64,000 bases of DNA from Ramlibacter terrae (GCA_013127575.1 CP053418.1:3534001-3598000); one strand, 5' to 3'. Counted from the first letter of the stretch, positions 38,866 to 49,203 are shown. Program-made: numbers and translations. The notes: generated from the letters alone by a model not told the origin.

Positions 38866-41241
38866 TCAGCCCTGCTGGCCGCCCTGCGGGCCGCCGGGCT
38901 CTTCGTTGCGCTCGGGGCGCTGCTGCGGCTCGCCGCGGTCGCCACGGGTTTCTCCACGCTCGCCACGCGGCTCGTTGCGGTCGCCACGGGGCTCCCCACG
39001 ATCGCCACGGGGCTCGCCGCGGTCACCGCGCGGTTCGCCGCGGTCACCACGGTCGCCGCCGCGCGGGCCGCGATCGCCACGGTCGCCGCGCGGGCCGCGG
39101 TCACCGCGGTCGCCGCGGAATTCGCCCTGTTGTTCCCGGAAGCCTTCCGGACGGTCCAGCAGCGCCTTCATGGACAGCTTGACGCGGCCCTTCTCGTCGG
39201 TCTCGAGCACCTTGACCTTGACGACCTGGCCTTCGGACAGGTAGTCGGTGACCTTCTCCACGCGCTCGTGGGCGATCTGGCTGATGTGCAGAAGGCCGTC
39301 CTTGCCGGGCAGCAGGTTGACCAGCGCGCCGAAGTCCAGGATCTTGGTGATCGGGCCTTCGTAGACCTTGCCGATCTCCACTTCCGCGGTGATCTGCTCG
39401 ATGCGGCGCTTGGCCTCGTCGGCCTTGGCCGGGTCGGTCGAGGCGATGGTGATGGTGCCGTCTTCGCCGATGTCGATCTGCGTGCCGGTCTCTTCGGTCA
39501 GCGCGCGGATGACGGCGCCGCCCTTGCCGATCACGTCGCGGATCTTCTCGGGGTTGATCTTCATCGTGAACAGGCGGGGCGCGAAGTTGCTCACCTCGGT
39601 CTTGGCCTCGCCCAGCGCTTCCTGCATCTTGCCCGGGATGTGCATGCGCGCTTCCTTGGCCTGCGCCAGGGCGACCTGCATGATTTCCTTGGTGATGCCC
39701 CGGATCTTGATGTCCATCTGCAGCGCCGTGACGCCGTTGACGGTGCCGGCCACCTTGAAGTCCATGTCGCCGAGGTGGTCCTCGTCGCCCAGGATGTCGG
39801 TCAGCACGGCGAAGCGGTTGCCGTCCTTGATCAGGCCCATGGCGATGCCGGCCACGTGGGCCTTCATCGGAACGCCGGCGTCCATCAGCGACAGGCAGCC
39901 GCCGCAGACCGAAGCCATCGAGGACGAGCCGTTGGACTCGGTGATCTCGGAGACCACGCGCATCACGTACGGGAATTCTTCCTTGGACGGCAGCACCGGG
40001 ATCAGCGCGCGCTTGGCCGGGCGGCCGTGGCCCACTTCGCGGCGCTTGGTCGAGCCCATGCGGCCGGTTTCGCCGGTGGCGAAGGGAGGCATGTTGTAGT
40101 GGAACAGGAAGCGGTCTTCGTACTCGCCGGCCAGCGCGTCGATGCGCTGCGCATCGCGTTCGGTGCCCAGCGTGGAGATCACCAGCGCCTGCGTCTCGCC
40201 GCGCGTGAACAGCGCCGAGCCGTGGGTGCGGGGCAGCACGCCGGTGCGGATCTCGATCGGGCGCACGGTGCGGGTGTCGCGGCCGTCGATGCGGGGCTCG
40301 CCCGACAGGATCTGGCTGCGCACGATGCGCGCTTCGATGTCGAACAGCAGGTTGTCGACCTTGATCGGGTCGAAGGCGGCGCCCTCTTCCTTCAGGGCGG
40401 CGTGGATGGAAGCGGTGGCGTCGCGCAGGGCCTGCGTGCGGGCCTGCTTGCTGCGGATGCCGTAGGCGGCGCGGATCTTCTCTTCGCCCGGCCGTTGACC
40501 TTGGCGATGAAGGCTTCGTCCTTGGCGGGCGCCTGCCAGTCCCAGACCGGCTTGCCGGCTTCGCGGACCAGTTCGTGGATGGCGTTGATCGCGATCTTGC
40601 TCTGCTCATGGCCGAACACCACGCCGCCCAGCATGATCTCTTCGGACAGCTGCTGCGCTTCCGATTCGACCATCAGCACGGCGGCTTCGGTGCCGGCGAC
40701 GATCAGGTCCAGGTCGGACATCTTGCGGGCGGTCTGGCCGGGGTTCAGCACGTACTCGCCGTCGACGTAGCCGACGCGAGCGGCGCCGATCGGGCCGTTG
40801 AACGGGATGCCGGAGATCGACAGCGCCGCGGACACGCCGATCATGGCGGCGATGTCGGCGTCGACTTCGGGGTTCAGCGACACGGTGTGGATCACCACGT
40901 GCACTTCGTTGTAGAAGCCTTCGGGGAACAGCGGGCGGATCGGGCGGTCGATCAGGCGGCTGGTCAGCGTCTCGAGCTCGGACGGCTTGGCTTCACGCTT
41001 GAAGAAGCTGCCGGGGATCTTGCCGGCGGCGTACGTCTTCTCGATGTAGTCGACCGTCAGCGGGAAGAAGTCCCTGGCCCGGCTTGGCGCTCTTGGACGC
41101 GACCACGGTGGCCAGCACCACGGTGTCGTCGATGTTGACCAGCACGGCGCCGCCGGCCTGGCGGGCGATCTCGCCGGTCTCGAGGGTGACGGTGTGGGCG
41201 CCCCACTGGAACGTCTTGGTGACCTTGTTGAAGATGCTCAT
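38866..41241 (-). CDS. pnp: Polyribonucleotide nucleotidyltransferase with RGD-rich tail (frameshifted)
   Basis: About 791 residues: two RNase PH domains ([14 protein letters not shown] start; [39 protein letters not shown]), KH domain ([20 protein letters not shown]) and S1 domain ([20 protein letters not shown]). It degrades RNA 3' to 5' in the degradosome. The last ~75 residues are a repetitive RGDRG/GEPRGD tail. Breaks at 41075 (GQDFFPL, CCAGG) and 40490 ([18 protein letters not shown]). It follows rpsO after a terminator. Confidence 0.9.
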
Positions 41242-41367
41242 GTTCGTTTGTCCTTGGTGTTGTTGTGAAGGAGCCTTGGTGCCGAACACGATGCCATTCC
41301 TGCAGGACTCTCCGGTCGAAAGCCCCCGGGAATGACACAGCGCGTATCCGGTTCTCGGTCTCCGAAG

Positions 41368-41408
41368 TAAAAAACGCCTGAGCCAGTTCGAAAACCGTCT
41401 CAGGCGTT
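41368..41408 (-). terminator. Intrinsic terminator after rpsO
   Basis: On the minus strand AACGCCTGAG and CTCAGGCGTT form a 10-bp stem around a 16-nt loop, followed by TTTTTT. It lies between rpsO and pnp, so part of pnp expression may depend on read-through or on a promoter in the 41242-41365 spacer. Confidence 0.85.
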
Positions 41409-41424
41409 CATTCGGTGGCTGCGC

Positions 41425-41688
41425 TTACTTGCGCAGGCCCAGCTTGGCGATCAGCGCGGTGTAGCGCGAGGCGTCCTTGTTCTTCAGGTACGTCAGCAGG
41501 CTCTTGCGACGGTTCACCATGCGCAGCAAGCCGCGGCGGCCGTGGTGGTCCTTGGCGTGCGTCTTGAAGTGGGGGGTGAGTTCGTTGATGCGGGCGGTCA
41601 GCAGTGCGACTTGCACTTCGGGGCTGCCGGTATCGTTGGCGGCGCGCGCATTGGCGGCGACGACCTCTGCCTTGTTGAGGGCGGTCAT
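41425..41688 (-). CDS. rpsO: 30S ribosomal protein S15
   Basis: 87 residues, open frame. Contains [20 protein letters not shown] and [20 protein letters not shown], the family signatures. It binds 16S rRNA early in 30S assembly. The rpsO-pnp order is standard in proteobacteria. Confidence 0.95.
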   Translation of the reverse strand: MTALNKAEVVAANARAANDTGSPEVQVALLTARINELTPHFKTHAKDHHGRRGLLRMVNRRKSLLTYLKNKDASRYTALIAKLGLRK

Positions 41689-41770
41689 GGTGTGTCCTTG
41701 GAAAGTTGTTGACTTGCGATGGGCTGCCGGAACTGCGGCCCAACGTGCGCTCTGCGGAGCAAAGCCCGAG

Positions 41771-41777
41771 GATTATA
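41771..41777 (-). promoter_or_regulatory. Probable -10 element of the rpsO promoter
   Basis: On the minus strand GGCTATAATCC places a perfect TATAAT about 85 bp before rpsO; it overlaps the stop codon of the aminotransferase gene. No good -35 is seen at 16-18 bp (best CTGGAT). The flanks resemble the rpsU promoter at 60980. Confidence 0.5.
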
Positions 41778-42938
41778 GCCGACCGCGCGCGATCCAGCTC
41801 CCGAGCCGGTCCACGCCCTGCCGAAGCCGCCCGAGGTCCTTGCTGGCGAAGCACCAGCGCAGCCAGCCCTGCGCCTCGGGCGCGAAGGCGCTGCCGGGGG
41901 CCAGGCCGAGGCCGGCTTCGGCCACCAGCCGCTTCGCCAGCACCAGCGAATCGTCGTAGCCGTCGAGCTTGAAGAAGGCGTACATGCCGCCCGCCGCCGG
42001 GCTGAGCTGCACGCCGGGGAGTTGCTGCAGCAGCGGCACCAGCGTGTCGCGGCACTGCTTGAGGTGTCCGACGACGCGCGGCGTGACTTCGTCCGTGCGG
42101 CGGATCGCCTCCAGCGCCGCTTTCTGCGTGAACACGCTGGCGCACGAGGTGTTGAACTCGATCAGCTTGCCCATGTGGCGGGTCATGGAGGCGGGCATCA
42201 CCAGCCAGCCGAGGCGCCAGCCCGTCATCAGGAAGCTCTTGGAGAAGCTGTGCGCGACCACCAGGCGGTCGTCGGGCGCCGCCACGTCGAGGAAGCTCGG
42301 CGCGCAGCCGTTCGCGGTCGGCTCGTAGTACAGCCGCTCGTACACCTCGTCGGCCAGGATCCGGTGCCGGTGCGGCGGCAGTGCGCCAGGATGGCGAGCT
42401 GCTCGTGCCGGGTGAGCGTCCAGCCGGTCGGGTTGTTGGGCGCGTTGACGATCAGCAGCCTGGTGGCCGGCGTGATGGCCGCCAGCAGCGCCGGGAGGTC
42501 GAGCTTCCGGGCGCCCTCCTCCGGCTTCAGCGAGACGCGCTTCAGGTTGGCGCCCACCATGATCACGGCCTGCGCGGTGAGGTTCGGCCACACGGGCGTG
42601 ACCGCCACCACTTCGTCGCCCGCGTCCACCAACGCCTGGCAGGCGAGCATCAGCGCGTTGACCCCGCCCGAGGTCACCGCGATCCGGTCGGCGCCGACCG
42701 GTTCGTGCAGCTTCGATGCATAGGCCGCGATGGCCTCGCGCAGCTCGGGCATCCCGAGGTTGTGCGCGTAGAACGTGTCACCCGCGCGGATCGACGCGAT
42801 GGCGGCCTCGCGGATGAAATCGGGCGTGGCTTCGTCGCTCTCGCCGAACCAGAAAGCCAGCACGTCGGCACGGCCCATGCCGGCGTTCGCCACTTCACGG
42901 ATCTTGGATTCTTCGAGGTCGAGGACGGTCTGGCGCAT
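41773..42938 (-). CDS. Aminotransferase class I/II, PLP-dependent (frameshifted)
   Basis: About 389 residues starting MRQTVLDLEESKIREV. Substrate/cofactor blocks VTSGGVNALMLACQALVD, VNAPNNPTGW and the Schiff-base lysine in SFSKSFLMTGWRLGW. The break near 42362 restores to GTWILADEVYERLYY at CCTGG. The amino acid substrate cannot be read from sequence. The TAA overlaps the rpsO -10 box. Confidence 0.85.
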
Positions 42939-42969
42939 GGGCGAATTGTCGTTCAGGAAACCAAGACCT

Positions 42970-43078
42970 TTGAACGCAGAGGGCGCAGAGGATGCGCGGA
43001 AGTCGCAGAAGGAATACCTCAAGCATTTCTTCTCTGCGTTCTCTGCGCCTTCTCCGCGCCCTCTGCGTTCAAGGGTTC
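42970..43078. repeat. Dispersed palindromic repeat, family A, copy 3
   Basis: TTGAACGCAGAGGGCGCAGA at the left and GCGCCCTCTGCGTTCAAGG at the right, with inner GTCGCAGAAG / CTTCTCTGCG. It lies between the aminotransferase and substrate-binding protein genes. Confidence 0.8.
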
Positions 43079-43092
43079 CCGCTCCCGATTTT

Positions 43093-44362
43093 CTACCCCG
43101 GCCTGACCATGCGGCACGAATGCGGCATCTCCGCCTGCGCCGGCGCCACCTGCCGCACGACGCGGAAGCCGTAGCCCGAGCCCTCGACGTCGAACTTCAC
43201 GCCCGGCGCGCCGAGCTTGTCCATCACGCCCACCACCAGCGACTGCTGGAACTGGTGGTCCGCCGCGCGCATGCGGCCCTGTTGGCCGAACAGCGAAACG
43301 TCGGCCTGCTCCAGCGCTCGCGCCAGCGGGATCGCGTCCGCCGTGCCGGCCTTCTCGACCGCCTGCGCCAGCGCCTCGATCATCAGCTGCATGCGCATGT
43401 GCACGTAGTCTTCGGTGGGCTTCGGGAAACGCTGGCGGAAGGCGCGGTAGAACTGCTCGCTCTGCGCCGTCGGCACGTTGGGCAGCCAGTCGGCCACCGC
43501 GATCACGCGGCCGATGCCGGCGTCGCCGATGGCCGCCGGCGCGCCGAGCGCGTTGCCGTAGAACGTGTAGAACTTGCCCTCGTAGCCGACGTCGCGGGCT
43601 GCCTTCACCAGCAGCGTGAGGTCGTTGCCCCAGTTGCCGGTGATGACGGCCTGCGCTCCGCTGGCCTGGATCTTGGTGGCGTAGGGCGCGAAATCCTTGA
43701 TGCGGCCCAGCGGATGCAGCTCGTCGCCGGCGATCCGCACGTCGGGCCGTTGCGCGCCGAGCTGCCGGCGTGCCTCGCGCAGCACCGCACGGCCGAAGCT
43801 GTAGTCCTGCCCGAACAGGTACACCGACTTCAGCGCGCGATCGTCGCGCAGCTCCGCCATCAAGGCCGTCATGCGCATGTCGGCATGGGCGTCGAAGCGG
43901 AAATGCCAGAAGCTGCACTTCTCGTTGGTCAGGATCGGGTCGACCGCGGAGTAGTTCAGGAACACGACCGCCTTGGCCGGATCGCGTTCGTTGTGGCGGC
44001 CGATCGCATCGACCAGCGCCGCCGCCGTGGCCGACGAATTGCCCTGCAGCACCACCTGCGCGCCACCGTCGATGGCCGCGCGCAATGCGGACAGCGCCTC
44101 CTCGTTCTGGCCCTTGCTGTCGTAGCGTTCGAGCTGCAGGAGCCGCCGGCCCTGCGGCGTGGCGACGCCACCGCGCGCGTTGACGCGCTCCACCGCCCAC
44201 AGCAGGTTGCGGAACACCGCCTCGCCGGTGTTGGCGAACGCGCCCGAAAGGCTTTCGATCATCGCCAGCCGGACCGGCGGCAGCGGGGCTGGGCGATCGC
44301 GGCGGCGGGAAGAAATGCTGCCGCGGCGACGGATTTCAAGAGGCGGCGGCGCTGAAAAACAT
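43093..44362 (-). CDS. ABC transporter substrate-binding protein, branched-chain amino acid type
   Basis: About 420 residues. Tat-like signal QRRRLLKSVAAAAFLPAAA, then the Leu/Ile/Val-binding fold: VRLAMIESLSGAFANTGEAV, RDPAKAVVFLNYSAVDP, SVYLFGQDYSFGRAV and ADWLPNVPTAQSEQF. Probably periplasmic; the ligand is unknown and no permease genes are adjacent. The N-terminus needs one T in the TTTTT run at the ATG and one base near 44285. Confidence 0.75.
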
Positions 44363-44496
44363 GGGGGCGAGATCCTTGAAACGAGCGCGAGCGTGCGCAG
44401 ATGTGTGCCATGCGGCTGATCCGGGCCGCGCAGTTTAAGGGACGGGGCAGGCACCCATCCCGCCACGTCCGCAACGATTCACGACAGGAGTTCACC

Positions 44497-44861
44497 ATGT
44501 ATTTCGCACCCGCCCTTCGCACCCGTTCCTTCGCCCCCGCCCGCGGCTTCGACCGCAGCTTCGAGCGCTTCCTCACCGAAGCCTTCACCAGCGGCGTGAA
44601 GGTGCAGCAGGACGAGCAGGCTGGACCGTCACGCTCGACGTGCCCGGTGTCGCCCGTGAGCACCTCACGATCGACGTCGACGGCGCCGTCGTCCGCGTGA
44701 AGACCACCGCCGAAGCGCCGCGCCAGTACCAGGCCGCCTACGAGCTGCCGGAAGCGATCGATGCCGATGCCACCTCGGCCAAGCTCGAGAACGGCGTGCT
44801 GACGCTGACGCTGGCCAAGAAGAAGCCGGTCGTCACCGCCCGCACCATCGCCGTCCAGTAA
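44497..44861 (+). CDS. Hsp20/alpha-crystallin small heat-shock protein (frameshifted)
   Basis: About 122 residues, start behind ACAGGAG. Alpha-crystallin domain: WTVTLDVPGVAREHLTIDVD, YELPEAIDADATSAKLENGV and GVLTLTLAKK. It lacks a long N-terminal arm. It is an ATP-independent chaperone. A missing C in GCCTGG near 44621 breaks the frame. Confidence 0.85.
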
Positions 44862-44877
44862 GGTCCGGCGCATCGCG

Positions 44878-44905
44878 AAAAGCCCGCCATCCGGCGGGCT
44901 TTTTC
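44878..44905 (+). terminator. Intrinsic terminator after the Hsp20 gene
   Basis: AAGCCCGCC AT CCGGCGGGCTTTTT: an 8-bp GC-rich stem followed by five T. The convergent tautomerase gene stops at 44904, so the hairpin may serve both directions. Confidence 0.85.
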
Positions 44906-45296
44906 ATGCCGGGACGCGGGCGTGGCGCCGCGCCTCCTGCGTGCGGCCGCCGTAGCCCCAGTCGGTGGCGGGCAGTTCGTGGACGACCACGTAGCTGGCC
45001 GGCTCCAGCGGCCCGAGCTGCTGCTGCAGTTCGGCGAAGGCCGCCTCGATGAACGCGGCCTTCTCGGCCGGCGTGTTGGTGCCGGCCGTGATGCGAATCT
45101 CCAGCAGCGCGGTGGCGTGTTCCGGCACCCCGCCGCCGATGAACCAGCGACGGGCCGGCAGCTCGTCGACCAGCACCGCGGTGACCTCCGCGCGCTTGCC
45201 GAGCACGCGGCCCGTGATGGCGGTGAGCGCCTGGGCCAGCAACGCGTGGCGTTCGGCAGACTGTACGGGGCTGATCTTCAGTTGCAGCGTCGGCAT
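44904..45296 (-). CDS. Tautomerase-superfamily protein
   Basis: 130 residues starting MPTLQLKISP. Proline follows the initiator methionine, as in 4-oxalocrotonate tautomerase-type enzymes, where Pro1 is the catalytic base. The length matches the fused members rather than the 62-residue monomers. WFIGGGVPEHATALLEIRIT and PATDWGYGGRTQ are notable. Substrate unknown. Confidence 0.7.
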   Translation of the reverse strand: MPTLQLKISPVQSAERHALLAQALTAITGRVLGKRAEVTAVLVDELPARRWFIGGGVPEHATALLEIRITAGTNTPAEKAAFIEAAFAELQQQLGPLEPASYVVVHELPATDWGYGGRTQEARRHARVPA

Positions 45297-45299
45297 GGT

Positions 45300-45491
45300 T
45301 CAGCCCCGCTGCAGTCGATGCGGCACGACGGCGCGCGACACGCGGCGCGCTGCTGCACGCAGGCTGCGCGCGGCCAGCTTGGCGGCGTCCGACCAGAAGG
45401 CGGCGATCGCTTCGCGCCGCAGTGCGTGCGCGCGCCGTTCCGCGGCGTCCATCAGCCGGGCGTAGTGTTCGGGGTGGATTCGGTGGTCCAT
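45300..45491 (-). CDS. Small basic hypothetical protein, 63 residues
   Basis: MDHRIHPEHYARLMDAAERR then an Ala/Arg-rich helical end (LRAAARRVSRAVVPHR). It lies three bases upstream of the tautomerase gene and divergent from the LysR gene. No family is recognised; the arginine-rich helix could bind nucleic acid or lipid, which is speculation. Confidence 0.5.
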   Translation of the reverse strand: MDHRIHPEHYARLMDAAERRAHALRREAIAAFWSDAAKLAARSLRAAARRVSRAVVPHRLQRG

Positions 45492-45616
45492 GGTGCTGCC
45501 TTTCGCAGTGGAGAAGGGATGCCGCCACTTTAGGAACGCAGCGCGAACGGCGAAACGGCGCGCGCCGCAAATCGGTGTTGCGTGCAGCGCAACGCCGGCC
45601 GCCCTACCATCCGGCC

Positions 45617-46582
45617 ATGCGCCACCTCCAGTTCGACGACGACGGCCCTCTATGCCCGCGTGGCCGAACTCGGCTCGCTCTCCGCCGTGGCGCGGGAGCG
45701 CGACGTGCCGGTCAGCCGGTGTCCCGCACGCTGGCGCGGGTGGAGAAATCGTGCGGCGCGCGGCTGATGCAGCGTTCCACGCACGGCCTGTCGCTCACGG
45801 ACGAAGGCCGGACCTTCTGGCGCATTGCCGCAAGGCGCTGGCCACGCTCGACGACATGGAGGGCGACTTCGCCACGCGCTCCGGCGTCCCCACGGGGAGC
45901 ATCCGCGTGTCGGCCAGCAGCGTGATCGCGCAATACCAGTTGCTGCCCAGCCTGCCCGGCTGGCCGAACGCTATCCCGACCTGCAGGTCGAGCTGGAAGT
46001 CGGCGACCGCATCGTCGACATGGTGCGCGAAGGCATCGACATCGCCATCCGCACCGCGCCCAGCCTGCCCGACGCCGCCGTCGTCGCGCCAGGTCGGCAC
46101 GCTGGGACGCGGCCTGTACGCGTCCGCCGGCTACGCCCGCGCGCACCCGTTGCCGGAGACGCCGGAGCAGCTCGCGGCGCACCGCCACGGTGACCAACAG
46201 CGGCGTGCCGATGCTCAACGAGTGGCCGTTCCGCGCCGGCGATGACGTGGTCACGTTCTCCGCGCAGGGCCACTGGCGCGCCAACGACACGGGCATGACG
46301 GCGGCGATGGTGCTGCAAGGGCTGGGCATCGGGCGCCTCGCCACGCTGGTGGGCGACCCGCTGGTGCGGCAAGGGCTGCTGGTGCCGGTGCTGCCCGGGC
46401 TGGTCGACCTGCGGCCGGTGGGCGTGCATGCGATCACGACCGGCGGAAGGCACCGGCTGCCGAAGATCCGCGCCTGCATCGACTATTGGGCGCAGTGGTT
46501 CGCCGCCACCGACGGCGCAGGCGCGCCGCTTCAGGCGGCCAGTGCGTCCAGCGGCCAGCGCGGCCGCACGTCGAAGGCGTAG
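45617..46582 (+). CDS. LysR-family transcriptional regulator (multiple frameshifts)
   Basis: About 320 residues when joined. Winged [43 protein letters not shown] and [12 protein letters not shown]. Effector domain: [35 protein letters not shown] and [14 protein letters not shown]. Breaks near 45645, 45717 (VSQVSRTL at CCAGG), 45828, 45960, 46088 and 46188. The target is unknown; the divergent 63-residue/tautomerase pair is a candidate. Confidence 0.75.
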
Positions 46583-47564
46583 TCGGTCCGCGCCTCCTGC
46601 ATGCCGGCCTGCAGGCGCATGGCGCCGGCCATGGCGATCATCGCGCCGTTGTCGGTGCACAGCGAGAGCTCGGGGTAGTGCACGCGGACGCCGCGCTTGG
46701 CGCAGGCCGCGTCGAGTTGCTGGCGCAGCCGGCGATTCGCGCCGACACCGCCGGCCACGACGATCCGCCGCAGGCCCGTGGCATCCAGCGCCGCGAGAGA
46801 CTTCTTCACCAGCACTTCGACGATGGCCGCTTCGGTCGAGGCGGCGAGGTCGGCCTTGCGCGGTTCGAGCTGGTCGCCCAGCTTCTTCGCCTGCGTCATC
46901 ACGGCGGTCTTCAGGCCGGCAAAGGAGAAGTCGAGGTCGCCGCTGTGCAGCAGCGGCCGCGGCAGCTTGAAGGCGGCGGCATCGCCCTGCTCCGCCAGCC
47001 GCGACAAGGCAGGGCCGCCCGGATAGCCGAGGCCGAGCAGCTTGGCCGACTTGTCGAAAGCCTCGCCGGCCGCGTCGTCGATCGTTTCGCCGAGCAGCGC
47101 GTAGCGGCCGACGCCGTCGACCTGCATCAGCTGCGTGTGGCCGCCCGAGACCAGCAGCGCGACGAAGGGAAACTCGGGCGGGTCGGCGCTCAGGAAGGGC
47201 GACAGCAGGTGGCCTTCGAGGTGGTGCACGCCCAGCACCGGCTTGCCCAATGCGGCGCCCAGCGCGCACGCGACGCCCGCGCCGACCAGCAATGCGCCAG
47301 CCAGCCCGGGCCCGCGCGTATACGCGATCACGTCGACGTCCGGCAGCCCGCGCCCTGCCTCCTGCAGCACCTGCTGCGCGAGCGGCAGCACGCGGCGGAT
47401 GTGGTCGCGGCTGGCCAGTTCCGGCACCACGCCGCCGTAGGGCTGGTGCATCTCCACCGGCTGTGGAGCGCATGCGCCAGCAGCCGCGGCACGCCCGCGC
47501 CGGCCGCATCCACCAGCGCGACGCCGGTCTCATCACAGGAAGATTCAATGCCCGGGACCACCAT
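46531..47564 (-). CDS. tsaD: tRNA N6-adenosine threonylcarbamoyltransferase TsaD (frameshifted)
   Basis: About 345 residues; transfers the threonylcarbamoyl group to A37 of ANN-decoding tRNAs, essential in most bacteria. [31 protein letters not shown] (metal-binding His), [14 protein letters not shown] [23 protein letters not shown] and [12 protein letters not shown]. The break near 47460 restores to [12 protein letters not shown] at CCAGG. Its end overlaps the convergent LysR gene by about 50 bp. Confidence 0.9.
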
Positions 47565-47611
47565 GGGTCCGAGTTTACCGGGGGTGGAAATGCGGGAGCG
47601 GGAACGGACAT

Positions 47612-47756
47612 CCTTGAACGCAGAGGGCGCAGAGGACTCGCAGAAGACGCAGAAAAGAGAATAAGGAAGAAGAAAACAGAAGGGGAAGAAATTCTTCCTT
47701 CGGAAATTCCTTCTGCGTTTTCTGCGCCTCTCTGCGCCCTCTGCGTCAAGGGCTCC
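47612..47756. repeat. Dispersed palindromic repeat, family A, copy 4
   Basis: Left TTGAACGCAGAGGGCGCAGA, right CTGCGCCCTCTGCGTCAAGG, with inner GCAGAAGACGCAGAAAAG and CTTCTGCGTTTTCTGCG. The centre (AATAAGGAAGAAGAAAACAG) makes it longer than the other copies. Confidence 0.8.
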
Positions 47757-47804
47757 CGCTCCCGCCCCCGCCGCCCCGGCATGCTTGTTGCAGCACAGCC
47801 TGCA

Positions 47805-49021
47805 ATGAAGTCCGCCTCGAGTTTCCTGCTGGCCGCGCGGGCCTGCGAAATCGCCGAACTGGAGCAGCTCGCGCGCACCAGCGAACTGGTCGCCCTCGTC
47901 TGCCAGTTCACGCACGCCCTGCAGCGCGAACGCGGCATCTCCAACGTGTTCCTCGGCAGCGGCGGGCAGTCCTTCGGGGCCCAGCGCCTGCAGCAGGCCG
48001 CGCGCTGCGGCGAACTGGAGCAGGCGGTGCGCGCCCGGTTCGAACTGCTCGACACCGACGCCGCCGGCGTGCGCAACGGCGCCCGCCTCTTCAGCCGCGT
48101 CGCGTCGCTGCTGCACGCGCTCGACGGCCTGCCGGCGCTGCGCGGGCGGGTGGCGGCGCAGGCGCTGACGCCGCGCGAATCCACCAAGGGCTTCAGCCAG
48201 TGCGTCGCGGGCCTGCTGGCCGTGGTGTTCGAGGCCGCCGACAACGCCACCGACCCGCAGGTCTCGCGCGCGCTGGTCGCCTTGTTCAATTTCATGCAGG
48301 GCAAGGAGTTCGCCGGGCAGGAGCGCGCTTTCGGCGCCGCCGTGTTCGCCTCCGGCCGCATCGACGCGGGCGGGCAGCAGCACTGGCGGCACCTGATCGA
48401 GCTGCAGCAGGGCTGCTTCCGGTGTTCGGCGATTTCGCCGACGACGCCACCCGCCACGCCGCCGCGTGCATCCGGGACCCGCAGGTGCTGGCGCAGCTCG
48501 AACGCCTGCGCCGCATCGGCGCCACGCTCGACGGCACGGCGCAGGACAGCGCGCTCAGCCAGTCGTGGTACGACGGCTGCACCGCCCGCATCGACGCGAT
48601 GAAGACGGTCGAAGACCTGCTGGCGCAAGGCTTGCGGCGCCTGTGCGAGCAGCGCATCGCGCAGGCGCGCGAGGAACTCGCCGACCAGCAGCGGCTGCTG
48701 CAGGCGCTGGCGGCGCAATCCGAAGCCGCCCCCGGCCCGGCGCACTATGGCCCGCACGGAACGCGCGGTGCTCGACCTCGTGCAGGAACAGGGGCGGCGC
48801 CTGCAGGCCATGAGCGACGAGCTCGACACCGCGCGCGCTTCCCTCAACGATCGCAAGCTGGTCGAACGCGCCAAGGGCCTGCTGATGGCGCATCGGCAGA
48901 TGTCGGAAGACGACGCATACAAGGCGCTGCGCCGCATGGCGATGAACCAGGGCAAGCGGCTGGTGGAAGTGGCGGATGCGGTGCTGGCGACGGCCGAGGT
49001 GTTGCCGGGGCGGGTGCGCTG
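47805..49021 (+). CDS. nasR: NasR-like nitrate-responsive ANTAR antiterminator (frameshifted)
   Basis: About 405 residues. The N-terminal NIT (nitrate/nitrite-sensing) helical domain begins ELVALVCQFTHALQRERGIS and ends with RRLCEQRIAQAREELADQQR. The C-terminal ANTAR RNA-binding domain shows LNDRKLVERAKGLLMAHRQ and SEDDAYKALRRMAMNQGKRL. In Klebsiella NasR binds nitrate and lets polymerase pass the nasF leader terminator. The leader downstream (49200-49303) has the matching RNA motif. Breaks near 48421 (QGCFLVFGDF, CCTGG) and 48750. Confidence 0.9.
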
Positions 49022-49034
49022 AAAGCGTGCTGCG

Positions 49035-49053
49035 GCGCACAAAAGGGGTGCGC
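49035..49053 (+). promoter_or_regulatory. Probable NtrC-binding site upstream of nrtA
   Basis: GCGCAC-AAAAGGG-GTGCGC is a palindrome with the GCAC-N7-GTGC spacing of NtrC sites. It is centred about 155 bp before the predicted sigma-54 start, a usual enhancer distance. It lies just after the nasR stop. Only one strong site is seen. Confidence 0.55.
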
Positions 49054-49057
49054 TTCG

Positions 49058-49165
49058 TCATTCCCGCCGCCCCTGTCATCCCGGGCTCGACCCGGGATCC
49101 ATGCGGCTTGAAAGGAGGCGGTCCGCTGGGAGATGGATTGCGGATCAAGTCCGCAATGACAAGGC
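49058..49165. repeat. Dispersed double-hairpin repeat, family B, copy 1
   Basis: TCATCCCGGGCTCGACCCGG followed by GATCCATG, then GATGGATTGCGGATCAAGTC and CGCAATGACA: two hairpins, CCCGGGCTCGACCCGGG and TTGCGGATCAAGTCCGCAA. It sits between the NtrC site and the sigma-54 promoter. The relative is at 61857. Confidence 0.75.
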
Positions 49166-49172
49166 CAGAAGG

Positions 49173-49190
49173 CTGGCACGCCTCCTGCTA
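49173..49190 (+). promoter_or_regulatory. Sigma-54 (RpoN) promoter of the nrtA operon
   Basis: CTGGCACG-CCTC-CTGCTA matches the -24/-12 consensus YTGGCACG-N4-TTGCW with one mismatch. The GG and GC dinucleotides are exactly 12 bp apart (49175-49176 and 49187-49188). The start would fall near 49200, four bases before the first leader hairpin. Confidence 0.75.
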
Positions 49191-49203
49191 GACAAACCCC
49201 GAG

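Noticed and set aside
37873-40770. A 965-codon plus-strand frame opposite pnp and qor
   Set aside because: Antisense shadow of pnp/qor; composition (AVAT, HAD repeats) mirrors the RGD repeat and there is no recognisable domain.
45971-49042. A 1023-codon minus-strand frame spanning LysR, tsaD and nasR
   Set aside because: It reads through real genes on both strands; only short parts share the tsaD frame and there is no coherent product.
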